Assembly: GCA_035525375.1 (NCBI GenBank)
Contig: DATLEI010000027.1
Coordinates: 24,049 to 88,048, forward strand
Direction: 5' to 3'
Length of the DNA: 64,000 nt
From: JALZBN01 sp035525375
GTDB taxonomy: Bacteria > Actinomycetota > Acidimicrobiia > Acidimicrobiales > AC-14
Shown: piece after piece, positions 28,987-37,612 of the stretch
Layout: each line of letters starts with the position of its first letter
How positions within the stretch are numbered: position 1 is the stretch's first letter
The notes under the pieces: generated by a model
Told to the model about the DNA's origin: nothing
What the model saw: only the letters and a program-made list of their open reading frames with translations
The model's database searches: none
Position numbers and translations under genes: made by a program

Positions 28987-30200
28987 CCCCACCCGCAGGC
29001 CGGAGGATCGTCCTCGGGATCTGCGGGGGAATTGCTGCCTACAAGGTCGTCGAGGTGTGCCGCCAACTGGTCGACGGCGGGGCGCACGTCACACCGGTGA
29101 TGACCCACGACGCCGCCCGCTTTGTTGGCGAAGCCACTTTCTCCGCCCTGGCATCCGAAAGGGTGCAGTCGTCGTTGTGGTGCGAGCACGACCCCATTCC
29201 GCACACTGCTCTGGCGCGCCGGGCCGACGTCGTTGTGGTTGCGCCTGCGACGGCCAACTTCCTCGCCCGCTATGCGGCCGGAATTACCGACGACCTGCTG
29301 ACCGCCACACTGCTCGCCACCCGCGCGCCGGTCATCGTTTGCCCGGCGATGCACACCGAGATGTGGGAGCACCCGGCAGTGCAGGACAACGTCGCCACCC
29401 TGAGAGCCCGAGGCGTGCAGATCGTCGGCCCAGCGTCGGGTCATCTCGCCGGTGGCGATGAGGGCGCAGGTCGCCTCGTCGAACCGGACGCGATCCTCGC
29501 AGCCGTCGAGGCGACGCTCATGCCGCACGATCTGACCGGTCGCAAACTCCTTGTCACTGCCGGTGGCACCCGCGAGCCCATGGACGCGGTGCGCTTCATA
29601 GGCAACCGCTCTTCCGGAAAGCAGGGCTACGCCTTGGCGGCCGAGGCCGCGGCACGCGGCGCGAAGGTAACGCTCGTCACGACGGTCGACCGGCGCGTGG
29701 CTGCCCCTATCGACATCGTGCGGGTCCAGACCGCAGCCGAGATGGCCGACGCCGTCTCGGAGCGGAGCCAGCAAGCAGACGCAGTGATCATGGCCGCTGC
29801 CGTTGCCGATTTCCGACCTCAGTTCGCCGCATCGGGGAAGATGACGAAGGCTGACGGCCCGCCTGCGCTCGTGCTCGAGCCAACTGCCGACATCCTGGCC
29901 CAGCTCGGTCAGGAGAAGCGTCCGGGGCAGGTGCTAGTTGGGTTTGCGGCCGAGGCCGGCAGTGATGAACTCGCGAGCCGCGCCGAAGCCAAGCTGCGAC
30001 AGAAGAATCTCGACATCATCGTCGCTAACGACGTCACCATGGCCGGTGCCGGTTTTGACACCGACACCAATCGCGCCATGATCATCCGTGCCGACGGCAC
30101 CAACCAAGAAGTGCCCTTGGTCGACAAGCGGGAGCTGGCCAGGCGCGTCATCGACGCCGTCGCCAGTCAACTATCGGAGTCAGTCAGGAGGAAGTCATGA
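28983..30200 (+). CDS. coaBC: Bifunctional phosphopantothenoylcysteine decarboxylase / phosphopantothenate--cysteine ligase
   Basis: Two consecutive steps of coenzyme A synthesis; 405 aa. The N-terminal flavoprotein CoaC domain has GGIAAYK, the His region and the motif PAMHTEMW; the family consensus has Asn where this has His, a variant I associate with mycobacterial homologues. The C-terminal CoaB domain has LVTAGGTREPMDAVRFIGN and the K-rich AEAKLRQKNLDIIVAND. GTGA overlap with rpoZ, ATGA overlap with metK. Confidence 0.95.
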   Translation: MTPPAGRRIVLGICGGIAAYKVVEVCRQLVDGGAHVTPVMTHDAARFVGEATFSALASERVQSSLWCEHDPIPHTALARRADVVVVAPATANFLARYAAGITDDLLTATLLATRAPVIVCPAMHTEMWEHPAVQDNVATLRARGVQIVGPASGHLAGGDEGAGRLVEPDAILAAVEATLMPHDLTGRKLLVTAGGTREPMDAVRFIGNRSSGKQGYALAAEAAARGAKVTLVTTVDRRVAAPIDIVRVQTAAEMADAVSERSQQADAVIMAAAVADFRPQFAASGKMTKADGPPALVLEPTADILAQLGQEKRPGQVLVGFAAEAGSDELASRAEAKLRQKNLDIIVANDVTMAGAGFDTDTNRAMIIRADGTNQEVPLVDKRELARRVIDAVASQLSESVRRKS

Positions 30201-31393
30201 CGGATTGGACATTCACTTCGGAGTCGGTGACTGAGGGTCACCCCGACAAGATGGCTGACCAGATCTCTGACGCTGTGCTCGACGCCATCCTGCAGGAGGA
30301 CCCAGAAGGCCGGGTGGCGTGCGAGACCCTCCTGACGACCGGCCTCGTCGTTGTCGCCGGAGAAATCACGACGCGTGCCTATGTCGACATTCCCAAGATC
30401 GTGCGCAGCACCGTCTGCGATATCGGCTACGACCGTGAGTCGTACGGATTCGACGGGAACACCTGCGGTGTCATCACCGCGATCGACGAGCAGTCGCCTG
30501 ACATCGGTCAGGGCGTGAGCGCGGCCTATGAGGTTCGCACCGGGCGCACGGCCGACGACGAACTCGACAATCAGGGCGCTGGCGATCAGGGAATGATGTT
30601 CGGGTACGCGTGTGATGAGACCGCCGACCTGATGCCGCTACCGATCTGGCTGGCGCACCGGCTCGCCCAGCGGCTGGCCGAGGTACGGAAGGCGGGCGTG
30701 CTGCCCTACCTACGGCCCGACGGCAAGACCCAGGTCACCATCGAGTACCGCGACGGCAAGCCGGTCAGGTTGAAGACCGTCCTCATCTCCAGCCAGCACC
30801 AGCCGGGGCTCGACATCGAAACGTTGCTCAAGCCCGACCTTCGTGAGCACGTCATCCACCCACTTCTGCCGCCGGAGCTGGCGAACGACGACTACGAGCT
30901 CCTGGCCAACCCGACCGGGAGCTTCGAACTCGGCGGGCCGCACGCAGATACGGGCCTCACCGGCCGAAAGATCATCGTCGACACCTACGGCGGCGCGGCG
31001 CGCCACGGTGGCGGAGCGTTCTCGGGCAAGGACCCGAGCAAGGTCGATCGCTCGGCTGCCTACGCGGCTCGTTGGGTTGCCAAGCACATCGTCGCTGCCG
31101 GCGCGGCGCGCCGCTGCGAGATCCAGGTCGCGTACGCAATCGGCGTGGCCCATCCGGTGTCGGTCATGGTCGAGACATTCGGCACCGAGACGGTGGATCC
31201 CGCCCGCATCGAGGAGATGGTTCCTGAAGTGTTCGACCTGCGCCCTGCTGCCATCATTCGTGATCTCGACCTGCGCAAGCCCATCTACCGTCGTACGGCC
31301 GCGTACGGCCACTTCGGCCGATCAGACAAGGAGTTCTCGTGGGAGCGTCTGAGCCGCCTCGACGACGTGAAACGGGCACTCGACCTGACGTAG
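30197..31393 (+). CDS. metK: S-adenosylmethionine synthetase
   Basis: Methionine plus ATP to SAM; 398 aa. The motifs TSESVTEGHPDKMADQISDA, GAGDQGMMFGYA and the P-loop-like GGGAFSGKDPSKVDRS are all conserved. ATGA overlap with coaBC; the 3' end overlaps priA by 55 bases. No SAM riboswitch could be placed because the start lies inside the coaBC end. Confidence 0.98.
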   Translation: MTDWTFTSESVTEGHPDKMADQISDAVLDAILQEDPEGRVACETLLTTGLVVVAGEITTRAYVDIPKIVRSTVCDIGYDRESYGFDGNTCGVITAIDEQSPDIGQGVSAAYEVRTGRTADDELDNQGAGDQGMMFGYACDETADLMPLPIWLAHRLAQRLAEVRKAGVLPYLRPDGKTQVTIEYRDGKPVRLKTVLISSQHQPGLDIETLLKPDLREHVIHPLLPPELANDDYELLANPTGSFELGGPHADTGLTGRKIIVDTYGGAARHGGGAFSGKDPSKVDRSAAYAARWVAKHIVAAGAARRCEIQVAYAIGVAHPVSVMVETFGTETVDPARIEEMVPEVFDLRPAAIIRDLDLRKPIYRRTAAYGHFGRSDKEFSWERLSRLDDVKRALDLT

Positions 31394-33174
31394 GCCCCAG
31401 CGGCAAGCGCGAGCCAGCCGTCGATCTCCCCATTGCCCGAGTACTCCCCGACGTCAACGCCTTGGCGCGACCTTTTGACTATCTGGTACCAGCGCGACTC
31501 GACGCACGGGTCGGCGTTGGCAGCATCGTGCGCATCCCCCTTCACGGTCGTCGAATCAGAGGATGGGTCGTCGACCGTGTTGCTCACCCCGAGACTGACC
31601 GACGCTTGCAGGCAGTCGCAGGGGTCACTGGATGCGGCCCATCCGCCGACGTCATCGAGCTGACTGAATGGGCCGCATGGCGCTGGGCCGGTCCCCAAGC
31701 ATCCTTGTTGCGCACCGCATCGCCGATTCACGCCGTCCGTTACGTCGACCGGATGGATTCGTCACCGGAGCCTCAACCGTCAGTGGGGACAGCGCACTCT
31801 GCCATCGCCCTCGATGCGCTCGAGGCACCGGTGACGACAGTGCGCCTACCGCCCGGCGACGATCCCTTCCTGTTGGTTCTTCACGCCGCGGTTCGAGGGG
31901 ATGCCCTCGTACTCGCGCCGTCAGTGGGTGACGCTGCGTACCTGGCGGCCCGGCTCCGACATGCCGGGCATCGCGTCGCCCTACTTCCCGACGATTGGGC
32001 TATGGCGGCGGCAGGAGGCTGCGTCGCTGTTGGGCCCCGCCGCGCCGCGTGGGCGCCCCGTCCGCGTCTCGGGGCTGCCGTCGTGATCGATGAACATGAC
32101 GAGGCGTATCAAGAGGAACGAACCCCGACGTGGAATGGCCGAGACGTCGTAGTGGAACGTGCCCGCCGCGCCCAGGCACCGTGCGTGCTCGTGTCGGCCT
32201 GTCCCTCTCTCGAGGCGCTCGCGACCACGCGGCTGCTCACGGTGTCTCGCGCCGACGAGCGCGTCGGCTGGCCGCTCATGGAGGTCATCGACCGTCGTCA
32301 CGAGCCTCCGGGTACGGGTTTGTACTCCGAACGCCTCGTCGCACTCGCGCGACAGGCGGATACCGATGAGCGGGTGGTGTGCGTCCTCAACCGCAAAGGC
32401 CGGGCCCGCCTACTTGCATGCGCCGCATGCTCCGAACTGGCTCGTTGCGAGAAGTGCGATGCGGCCGTCGAATCGTCGGCCAAGGACGACGCTGACAAGC
32501 TTGTCTGCCGGCGGTGCCTCACTGTGCGGCCCCTGGTTTGCCTTTCGTGCGGAGGCGGCCGGTTCCGGGTCCTCAGGGCGGGAGTCAGCCGGGCCCGCGA
32601 AGACCTCGAACGCCTGGTTGGCCGGCCCGTGGCCGAAGTCAGCGCCGACGTGGCGCCCGGTCCACCTCCGTCGGCGCCCGTGCTCGTGGGTACGGAGGCC
32701 GTGCTGCACCGGGTGAGTCACGCCCAGGTCGTCGCCTTTCTCGACTTCGACCAGGAGCTCCTTGCCCCCCGGTACCGGGCCTCGGAGCGGGCCTTCGGCT
32801 TGCTGGCGCGCGCCGCCCGCATCCTCGGAGGGCGTTCGGATAAGCGACGGCTCGTCGTCCAGACCCGGCTTCCGGATCATGAGGTGATCGATGCTGCGGT
32901 ACACGCCGATCCGGCGCGCCTGACTGTCGTCGAGTCCGCCCGCCGGTCCGCGCTCGGTTTCCCTCCCGAGCGAGCGCTAGCGATCGTGTCCGGAGAAGGG
33001 GCTGGAGAGTTCACGTCCGCCTTGCGGTCGATTCCTGACATAGACATCGCCGGGCCTGCCGGCGGCCAGTGGATGGTTCGTGCGGCAGATCACCGACGGT
33101 TGTGCGACGCGCTGGCGGCGACGCCGCGCCCGAAGGCTCGCACGCGGGTCACCGTCGACCCCCTGCGCTCGTGA
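31339..33174 (+). CDS. priA: Primosomal protein N' (PriA), helicase-inactive actinobacterial form
   Basis: Replication restart protein, 611 aa. The N-terminal DNA-binding part (FDYLVPARLDARVGVGSIVR) and the zinc region with eight Cys (CAAC, CEKC, CRRC, CLSC near residues 358-405) are intact. The Walker A GxTGSGKT is absent and the DEAH box is reduced to VVIDEHDEAY. Family knowledge says actinobacterial PriA usually lacks ATPase motifs, so it probably loads primosome partners without unwinding. GTG 31339 has a perfect AAGGAG 5 bases upstream, at the price of a 55-base overlap with metK. Confidence 0.88.
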   Translation: MGASEPPRRRETGTRPDVGPSGKREPAVDLPIARVLPDVNALARPFDYLVPARLDARVGVGSIVRIPLHGRRIRGWVVDRVAHPETDRRLQAVAGVTGCGPSADVIELTEWAAWRWAGPQASLLRTASPIHAVRYVDRMDSSPEPQPSVGTAHSAIALDALEAPVTTVRLPPGDDPFLLVLHAAVRGDALVLAPSVGDAAYLAARLRHAGHRVALLPDDWAMAAAGGCVAVGPRRAAWAPRPRLGAAVVIDEHDEAYQEERTPTWNGRDVVVERARRAQAPCVLVSACPSLEALATTRLLTVSRADERVGWPLMEVIDRRHEPPGTGLYSERLVALARQADTDERVVCVLNRKGRARLLACAACSELARCEKCDAAVESSAKDDADKLVCRRCLTVRPLVCLSCGGGRFRVLRAGVSRAREDLERLVGRPVAEVSADVAPGPPPSAPVLVGTEAVLHRVSHAQVVAFLDFDQELLAPRYRASERAFGLLARAARILGGRSDKRRLVVQTRLPDHEVIDAAVHADPARLTVVESARRSALGFPPERALAIVSGEGAGEFTSALRSIPDIDIAGPAGGQWMVRAADHRRLCDALAATPRPKARTRVTVDPLRS

Positions 33175-33187
33175 GAGCATCAGCGCG

Positions 33188-33778
33188 ATGAAGCGATTGG
33201 TGGTCCTCCGCCACGGCGAGACCGAATGGTCGGCGTCCGGCCGTCACACAGGCCGCAAGGACATACCCCTTACGTTCGAGGGGGAACGTAAGGCTCGCCT
33301 ATTGGGTCAGCGGCTTGTGCATTTCGGGATCGAGCCGGTTCGGGTGCTGTCCAGTCCTCGCCAGCGAGCGCTGAAGACTGCGCTGCTTGCCGGTCTCGAT
33401 CAGCACCGAATCGAGGCCACCGAGCTGCTTGCCGAGCTCGATTACGGCGAATACGAGGGGAGGACGACAGAAGAGATCCGGAGCGAAACTCCGTCGTGGA
33501 ACCTCTTCAAAGACGGGTGTCCCGGCGGGGAGACGCTGGAGGCGGCGGGTGATCGAGCTGATGAGCTTCTCGCTGAGGTTGCTCCGGAGGACGGCGCCGG
33601 CGACGTCGCTCTGGTTGGGCACGGCCATTTCTCCCGCATCCTTGCCGCTCGCTATCTGGGCCTCGACGCGTCATCGGCGTCCGGTTTTGCGCTGGACACC
33701 GCCAGCCTGTCGATCCTGGGCCACGAGCACGAGTGGCGCGCCGTGCTTCTCTGGAACCACGGAGCCGGCATCCGGTAA
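33188..33778 (+). CDS. Histidine phosphatase family protein (phosphoglycerate mutase-like)
   Basis: 196 aa. The RHG motif with the catalytic His (VLRHGETEWSASGRH) lies at the N-terminus. The second Arg and Glu (ELDYGEYEGRTTEEIR) and the late His (VALVGHGHFSRILAARYL) are present. Such proteins range from sugar and cofactor phosphatases to acid phosphatases; the substrate here is unknown. ATG 33188 agrees with the family N-terminus. Confidence 0.88.
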   Translation: MKRLVVLRHGETEWSASGRHTGRKDIPLTFEGERKARLLGQRLVHFGIEPVRVLSSPRQRALKTALLAGLDQHRIEATELLAELDYGEYEGRTTEEIRSETPSWNLFKDGCPGGETLEAAGDRADELLAEVAPEDGAGDVALVGHGHFSRILAARYLGLDASSASGFALDTASLSILGHEHEWRAVLLWNHGAGIR

Positions 33779-33785
33779 CGCCCGG

Positions 33786-33791
33786 TACTCT
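33786..33791 (+). promoter_or_regulatory. Probable -10 hexamer, leaderless def transcript
   Basis: TACTCT ends 6 bases before the GTG of def at 33798. Confidence 0.5.
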
Positions 33792-33797
33792 CGACCC

Positions 33798-34343
33798 GTG
33801 GCCCTGTTCGAGATCCGTACCTTCGGCGACCCGGTCCTGCGCCAGCGCGCGACCGAGATTACGACGCTTGATGCGAGCCTCGCTCAGCTGGCGGCCGACA
33901 TGATCGACACGATGTACGACGCGCCGGGCGTCGGTTTGGCAGCTCCCCAGGTTGGCGTTCAGCGGCGAATGTTCGTCTATGACATCAACGACGACAATGG
34001 CCCGCACACAGTCATCAACCCGGTATTGATGGGCCATGAGGGCGAGCAGACATCGGAGGAAGGCTGCCTCTCTGTTCCGGGCCTGTCCTGGCCACTCACG
34101 CGCTATGAGAAGGTGCATCTCACCGGCGTCGACCTCGACGGCAAGGAGCTGTCGATCGATGCCGAAGGGCTGCTGGCGCGGTGTTTTCAGCACGAGGTCG
34201 ATCACCTCGACGGGATGCTGCTGCTCGAACGACTCGACAGGAGAGATCGCAAAGGGGCCATGAAGGAGCTGCGCGGCCGCACCCTGGGATTCTCCGATCC
34301 GGCCGGAGATTCGCGAGCTCCGTCCGTCGGCCAGGGCACCTGA
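33798..34343 (+). CDS. def: Peptide deformylase
   Basis: Metalloenzyme removing the formyl group from nascent proteins; 181 aa. All three motifs are present: GVGLAAPQVG, EGCLSVPG (metal Cys) and QHEVDHLDG (two metal His and the catalytic Glu). The reading frame is open further upstream inside the phosphatase gene, but GTG 33798 matches the family start and the -10 box. fmt follows after 7 bases. Confidence 0.97.
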   Translation: MALFEIRTFGDPVLRQRATEITTLDASLAQLAADMIDTMYDAPGVGLAAPQVGVQRRMFVYDINDDNGPHTVINPVLMGHEGEQTSEEGCLSVPGLSWPLTRYEKVHLTGVDLDGKELSIDAEGLLARCFQHEVDHLDGMLLLERLDRRDRKGAMKELRGRTLGFSDPAGDSRAPSVGQGT

Positions 34344-34350
34344 GCCACGG

Positions 34351-35217
34351 GTGAAGCTGGCCTATCTCGGCTCCCCACAGGTGGCCGTCAATCCCCTGAA
34401 GGCGCTTGTCGCCGACGGTCACGAGGTCGCGCTCGTCGTGTCACAACCCGACCGTAAGCGAGGCCGCGGTGGGAACCTACTGCCGAGCCCGGTCAAGGCC
34501 GCCGCACTCGAGCTGGGCCTTACCGTCAGCGATCGAGTCGACGACGTCATCGATGTCGGTGCCGAGCTCGGCGTTGTCGTTGCCTTCGGCCGGCTCATCA
34601 AGCCTCATGTTCTGTCGGCGCTACCCATGGTCAACCTGCATTTCTCGCTCCTGCCGAGATGGCGCGGCGCGGCTCCCGTCGAGCGCGCCATCCTCGCCGG
34701 CGACACGACGACCGGCGTGTGTTTAATGGCGCTGGAAGAGGGACTCGACACCGGGCCGGTGTACGCGCGCGCAGAGACCCCAATCGACAGTGAGGACACG
34801 GCCGACCAACTGCGAAGCCGCCTCGAAGGCCTAGGTACGGCAATGCTCTTGCAGGCACTTCTCGAGGGGCTGCCGGAGCCCGAACCTCAAGTGGGGGAGC
34901 CCACGTACGCCGCGAAGCTTGCGCCGGGTGAACACGAGCTTGACTGGGGGCGTCCCGCCATCCATCTCCATCGGGTCATTCGCCTTGGCCGGGCGTGGAC
35001 GACCTTCCGGGGGAAGCGGCTGAAGGTTCTGTTGGCCAGGCTCGTCGACGGGCCGGTCACGCTTGCCCCGGGCGCAATCGATCCCGTGACCTTGCAGGTG
35101 GGCGCCGGCGAGGGTGCTGTGGAGCTCGTGGAGGTGCAACCGGAAGGCAAGCCCGTGCAGGAGGCCTCTGCGTGGCGCAACGGTGCGCACTTGATCGCCG
35201 GTGATCGTCTGGGCTGA
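34351..35217 (+). CDS. fmt: Methionyl-tRNA formyltransferase
   Basis: Transfers a formyl group to Met-tRNA; 288 aa, slightly shorter than the usual 310. The catalytic Asn, His and Asp are in VNLHFSLLPRWRGAAPV and EGLDTGPVYA. The folate site region VVVAFGRLI precedes them, and the C-terminal tRNA-binding OB domain is present but compact. Partner of def, 7 bases upstream. Confidence 0.95.
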   Translation: MKLAYLGSPQVAVNPLKALVADGHEVALVVSQPDRKRGRGGNLLPSPVKAAALELGLTVSDRVDDVIDVGAELGVVVAFGRLIKPHVLSALPMVNLHFSLLPRWRGAAPVERAILAGDTTTGVCLMALEEGLDTGPVYARAETPIDSEDTADQLRSRLEGLGTAMLLQALLEGLPEPEPQVGEPTYAAKLAPGEHELDWGRPAIHLHRVIRLGRAWTTFRGKRLKVLLARLVDGPVTLAPGAIDPVTLQVGAGEGAVELVEVQPEGKPVQEASAWRNGAHLIAGDRLG

Positions 35218-35243
35218 TGGCAGGGTACGGGCGTCGACTCGGG

Positions 35244-35249
35244 TAAGCT
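35244..35249 (+). promoter_or_regulatory. Possible -10 hexamer before the broken GAF-ANTAR gene
   Basis: TAAGCT, a TAnnnT match, lies 27 bases after fmt. A transcript from here would have a leader of about 70 bases before ATG 35329. Weak evidence. Confidence 0.3.
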
Positions 35250-35328
35250 CTGCTCAATTCCGGATCGCCGCTTGGTGTGAACCCACAGGCTCGACGCGCA
35301 CTCGGCTTATGCAGCATGAGAAGGCGTC

Positions 35329-35671
35329 ATGGTCGGAGAACCGCGACATACCCGCGGAGAAGTGCCGTCTGGGCTCGCCGAGAGCCTCGACCGCATAGCA
35401 AGCATCGTCCTCACTGACTCGAATCTCGACGGGATTCTCCAGTATCTCGGCTGCTGCCGGCGTGCAACAAGCGCAGCTCGAGGAGGCCCTGACAACGCGC
35501 GACGTGATCGGACAGGCAAAGGGCATCTTGATGGTGCGCCAGTCGTGCAGCGCTGACGAGGCCATCGACGTCCTTCGCCGGGCTTCGCAGCGCGCCAACC
35601 GCAAGCTACGGGATATCGCCCAAGATCTCGTGGACGCGACGACAAGCGTGGAGGAAGACGAAGAGCCCTAG
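35329..35671 (+). pseudogene. Frameshifted and internally deleted GAF-ANTAR regulator
   Basis: The first frame (ATG 35329) encodes about 38 residues that look like the start of a GAF-ANTAR protein (LAESLDRIASIVLTDSN, then LDGILQY) before it leaves the family pattern. From about 35444 a different frame reads ISAAAGVQQAQLEEAL and continues with a complete ANTAR domain (TTRDVIGQAKGILMVR, RRASQRANRKLRDIAQ) to the stop at 35671. The GAF core of roughly 130 residues is missing. GTG 35462 could still make a 69-aa stand-alone ANTAR domain. ANTAR domains bind two-hexaloop RNAs and act as antiterminators; whether this copy is expressed is unknown. Confidence 0.6.
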
Positions 35672-35700
35672 CGCGCGAGGTGCCCCGGGGTGCCCTGGCC

Positions 35701-35706
35701 TAGGTT
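35701..35706 (+). promoter_or_regulatory. Probable -10 hexamer, leaderless transcript starting at ATT
   Basis: TAGGTT ends 6 bases before ATT 35713, the same spacing as at aroC, def, ribE, pheT and argC. Its TAG is also the in-frame stop that bounds the next gene upstream. Confidence 0.45.
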
Positions 35707-35712
35707 GGCCCC

Positions 35713-36705
35713 ATTCTTGCTCTCAGCGTCCTTGATCAGACACCGGTTCCCGAGGGCACGGATCCGGCTCAGGCCTTAGCGGACACGATCCGGCTCGCCC
35801 AGGCCGCCGACCGCTTGGGATACACCCGCTACTGGCTAGCTGAGCACCACAACACCCGGTCGTTGGCCGGTACGACTCCCGAGGTCATGGTCGCTGCAGT
35901 TGCGAGCGCCACGTCGCGTATTCGGGTCGGATCGGGCGGGGTGCTGTTGCCGTACCGCAACCCGATGATGGTGGCCGAAGCGTTTCGGATGCTGCATTCA
36001 CTCTTCCCGGGCCGCATCGACCTTGGTGTCGGTCGGGCGGCAGGAACGGACCCGGCGACCGAGGAGCTGCTACGCCGCGGACCGGTTGAACTGGGCGAAG
36101 AGTGGTTCCCGCAGCAGGTCGCGGACCTCGTTGGTTACGTTCACGACAACGAGACGATGCCTGCCGGTTCTGGCGCGCCTGCGGTCTGGCTGCTCGGATC
36201 GAGCAGCCAAAGCAGTGGCTGCGCCGCCTATCTCGGTCTGGCCTTTTCGTTTGCCCACTTCATCAGTCCCACCTACGGGCCTCAAATCGTGAATGCCTAC
36301 CGGCGCGGCTTTCAACGTTCGGAGGTGCTTGATGAGCCTCGGGTGAGCGTCGCTGTGTCGGTGGTCTGCGCAGACACCGACGAAGAGGCCCGGCGCGTGG
36401 CCTCAACGGCTGATCTCTGGCGACTGGGTCCGGAGGGTGCGGAACGGGCCCCCATCGTGCCCAGTGCTGATGCTGCCGCTGTAGTCGCCACCCTCACTGA
36501 CCTACAACGCGAACGGTTGGCTCAAGCGAAGTCGAAGGTCATTGTCGGTGCCCCCGACGTGGTCAGGGCGAAGATGACCACGCTCGCCGATGAGTTCGGG
36601 ATCAATGAACTCATCGTGCTGACGGTGTGCCATGACCCGAGGGCGCGCCAACGCTCCTACGAGCTCCTGGCAGAGGCCTTCAGTCTCAGCTCTGGGGCGC
36701 GCTGA
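35713..36705 (+). CDS. LLM-class flavin-dependent oxidoreductase (proposed ATT start)
   Basis: Luciferase-like monooxygenase of the MsnO8 type; 330 aa if translated from ATT 35713. Family signatures are LSVLDQTPVPEG at the N-terminus, GYTRYWLAEHHN, RIRVGSGGVLLPYRNP and the FPGRIDLGVGRAAGTDP loop. Between the in-frame TAG at 35701 and TTG 35815 there is no ATG, GTG or TTG. A start at 35815 would delete the conserved first strand. ATT 35713 yields M-L-A-L-S-V-L-D-Q, typical for the family, and lies behind a -10 box. The substrate is unknown. Confidence 0.87.
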   Translation: MLALSVLDQTPVPEGTDPAQALADTIRLAQAADRLGYTRYWLAEHHNTRSLAGTTPEVMVAAVASATSRIRVGSGGVLLPYRNPMMVAEAFRMLHSLFPGRIDLGVGRAAGTDPATEELLRRGPVELGEEWFPQQVADLVGYVHDNETMPAGSGAPAVWLLGSSSQSSGCAAYLGLAFSFAHFISPTYGPQIVNAYRRGFQRSEVLDEPRVSVAVSVVCADTDEEARRVASTADLWRLGPEGAERAPIVPSADAAAVVATLTDLQRERLAQAKSKVIVGAPDVVRAKMTTLADEFGINELIVLTVCHDPRARQRSYELLAEAFSLSSGAR

Positions 36706-36722
36706 CTACCGCAGAGGTAGTC
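36704..36722. terminator. Hairpin between convergent genes
   Basis: GACTACC (36704-36710) and GGTAGTC (36716-36722) form a 7-bp stem with loop GCAGA, starting in the stop codon of the monooxygenase. It is placed where a bidirectional terminator would be expected, but neither side has a T-tract, so a Rho-independent role is doubtful. Confidence 0.3.
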
Positions 36723-36749
36723 CATCCGCCCGGTTCGTCGGAGGCGTGG

Positions 36750-37037
36750 TTATGCGGTGCGGACGAGTTCTACGTCGTATTCCTCGTTGAGCTCGTACGA
36801 CAGCTCTTCGATCAGCCGGCCGAGGAGCTGTAGTCGCTTCACATCCTTACGAAGCTGCGCGCCGCGGTTCACAAGGGGGCCGTTGTAGCCGTTAAGCGGC
36901 GCCGCCAGCGTGGCCGCTCGCCGGTGCAGCACTTCGGCTGCCATCGACGGGTCGCCACCCGCCTCCCACGTGACCTCGCTAGCCACCTTCGCCCCGAGAG
37001 TGATCTCGAGCAGGACCTCCAACTGTTCTGCGTTCAC
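36750..37037 (-). CDS. Conserved-looking small protein of unknown function
   Basis: 95 aa from GTG 37037, chosen because GGGAGG lies 5 bases upstream on the minus strand. Longer in-frame starts (ATG 37088 and beyond) would run toward the mog promoter. The protein is helical and charged, with no membrane segment. It has an acidic N-terminal half (NAEQLEVLLEITLGAKVASE), a Pro/Asn turn (APLNGYNGPLVNRG) and a C-terminal amphipathic stretch (RLQLLGRLIEELSYELNEEY). I do not recognise the family. Confidence 0.6.
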   Translation of the reverse strand: MNAEQLEVLLEITLGAKVASEVTWEAGGDPSMAAEVLHRRAATLAAPLNGYNGPLVNRGAQLRKDVKRLQLLGRLIEELSYELNEEYDVELVRTA

Positions 37038-37116
37038 ACGCGCCTCCCAATCCCGGAACCGACTATCGCCTAGAAAGAGTCGGCACATCAACGACACAAC
37101 TTGAGTGGCGTGGCCG

Positions 37117-37122
37117 TACGAT
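37117..37122 (+). promoter_or_regulatory. Probable -10 hexamer, leaderless mog transcript
   Basis: TACGAT ends 7 bases before ATG 37130, heading the mog-rib cluster. Confidence 0.5.
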
Positions 37123-37129
37123 TCGCGGC

Positions 37130-37612
37130 ATGGGCACTCTGCAGGCAAAGGTGTTGACCGTCTCCGATGGTGTTGCCGGCGGGACGAGAGACGACCACTC
37201 TGGCCCCGCGCTCGTCGCCCGGCTCAGGGAAGCGGGCTATGCCGTGATCGATCACCAGGTTGTCGGTGATGGTGCCGGTAGGGTCGCCGATGCCCTCCGC
37301 ACCATGGTCGCCGACTATTCCGGCCTGATCGTGACGACTGGAGGGACAGGCTTCGCGCCGACCGACCTCACGCCAGAGGCCACAGCATCGGTCCTAGATC
37401 GGCAGGCGCCAGGTCTCGCCGAGGCCATGCGTGCCGCCAACCCGGCCAAGAGGCCGTTGTCGCGCGGGGTCGCCGGCACCGCAGGTCATTGCATCATCCT
37501 CAATACGCCCGGGTCGACGGCGGGGGCGATCGAATGTCTCGACGCTGTGCTCGCCGTCCTGGCTCATGCCCTCGCCCTGCTCGAAGGCGAGCCCACCCCC
37601 CATCCCGGATGA
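37130..37612 (+). CDS. mog: MogA/MoaB family molybdenum cofactor protein
   Basis: 160 aa molybdopterin-binding domain protein, which adenylylates molybdopterin in Moco synthesis. Signatures are LTVSDGVAGGTRDDHSGP, VTTGGTGFAPTDLTPEAT and SRGVAGTAGHCIILNTPG. It is the first gene before ribD, coupled by ATGA, although it has no role in riboflavin synthesis. MoaB and MogA cannot be told apart here. Confidence 0.9.
   Translation: MGTLQAKVLTVSDGVAGGTRDDHSGPALVARLREAGYAVIDHQVVGDGAGRVADALRTMVADYSGLIVTTGGTGFAPTDLTPEATASVLDRQAPGLAEAMRAANPAKRPLSRGVAGTAGHCIILNTPGSTAGAIECLDAVLAVLAHALALLEGEPTPHPG

Noticed and set aside
30150..30200. SAM riboswitch before metK
   Set aside because: The metK start lies inside the end of coaBC and no riboswitch core is visible upstream.
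31420..31440. Non-canonical ATT start for priA after the metK stop
   Set aside because: GTG 31339 has a perfect AAGGAG at 5 bases, which is stronger evidence despite the 55-base overlap with metK.
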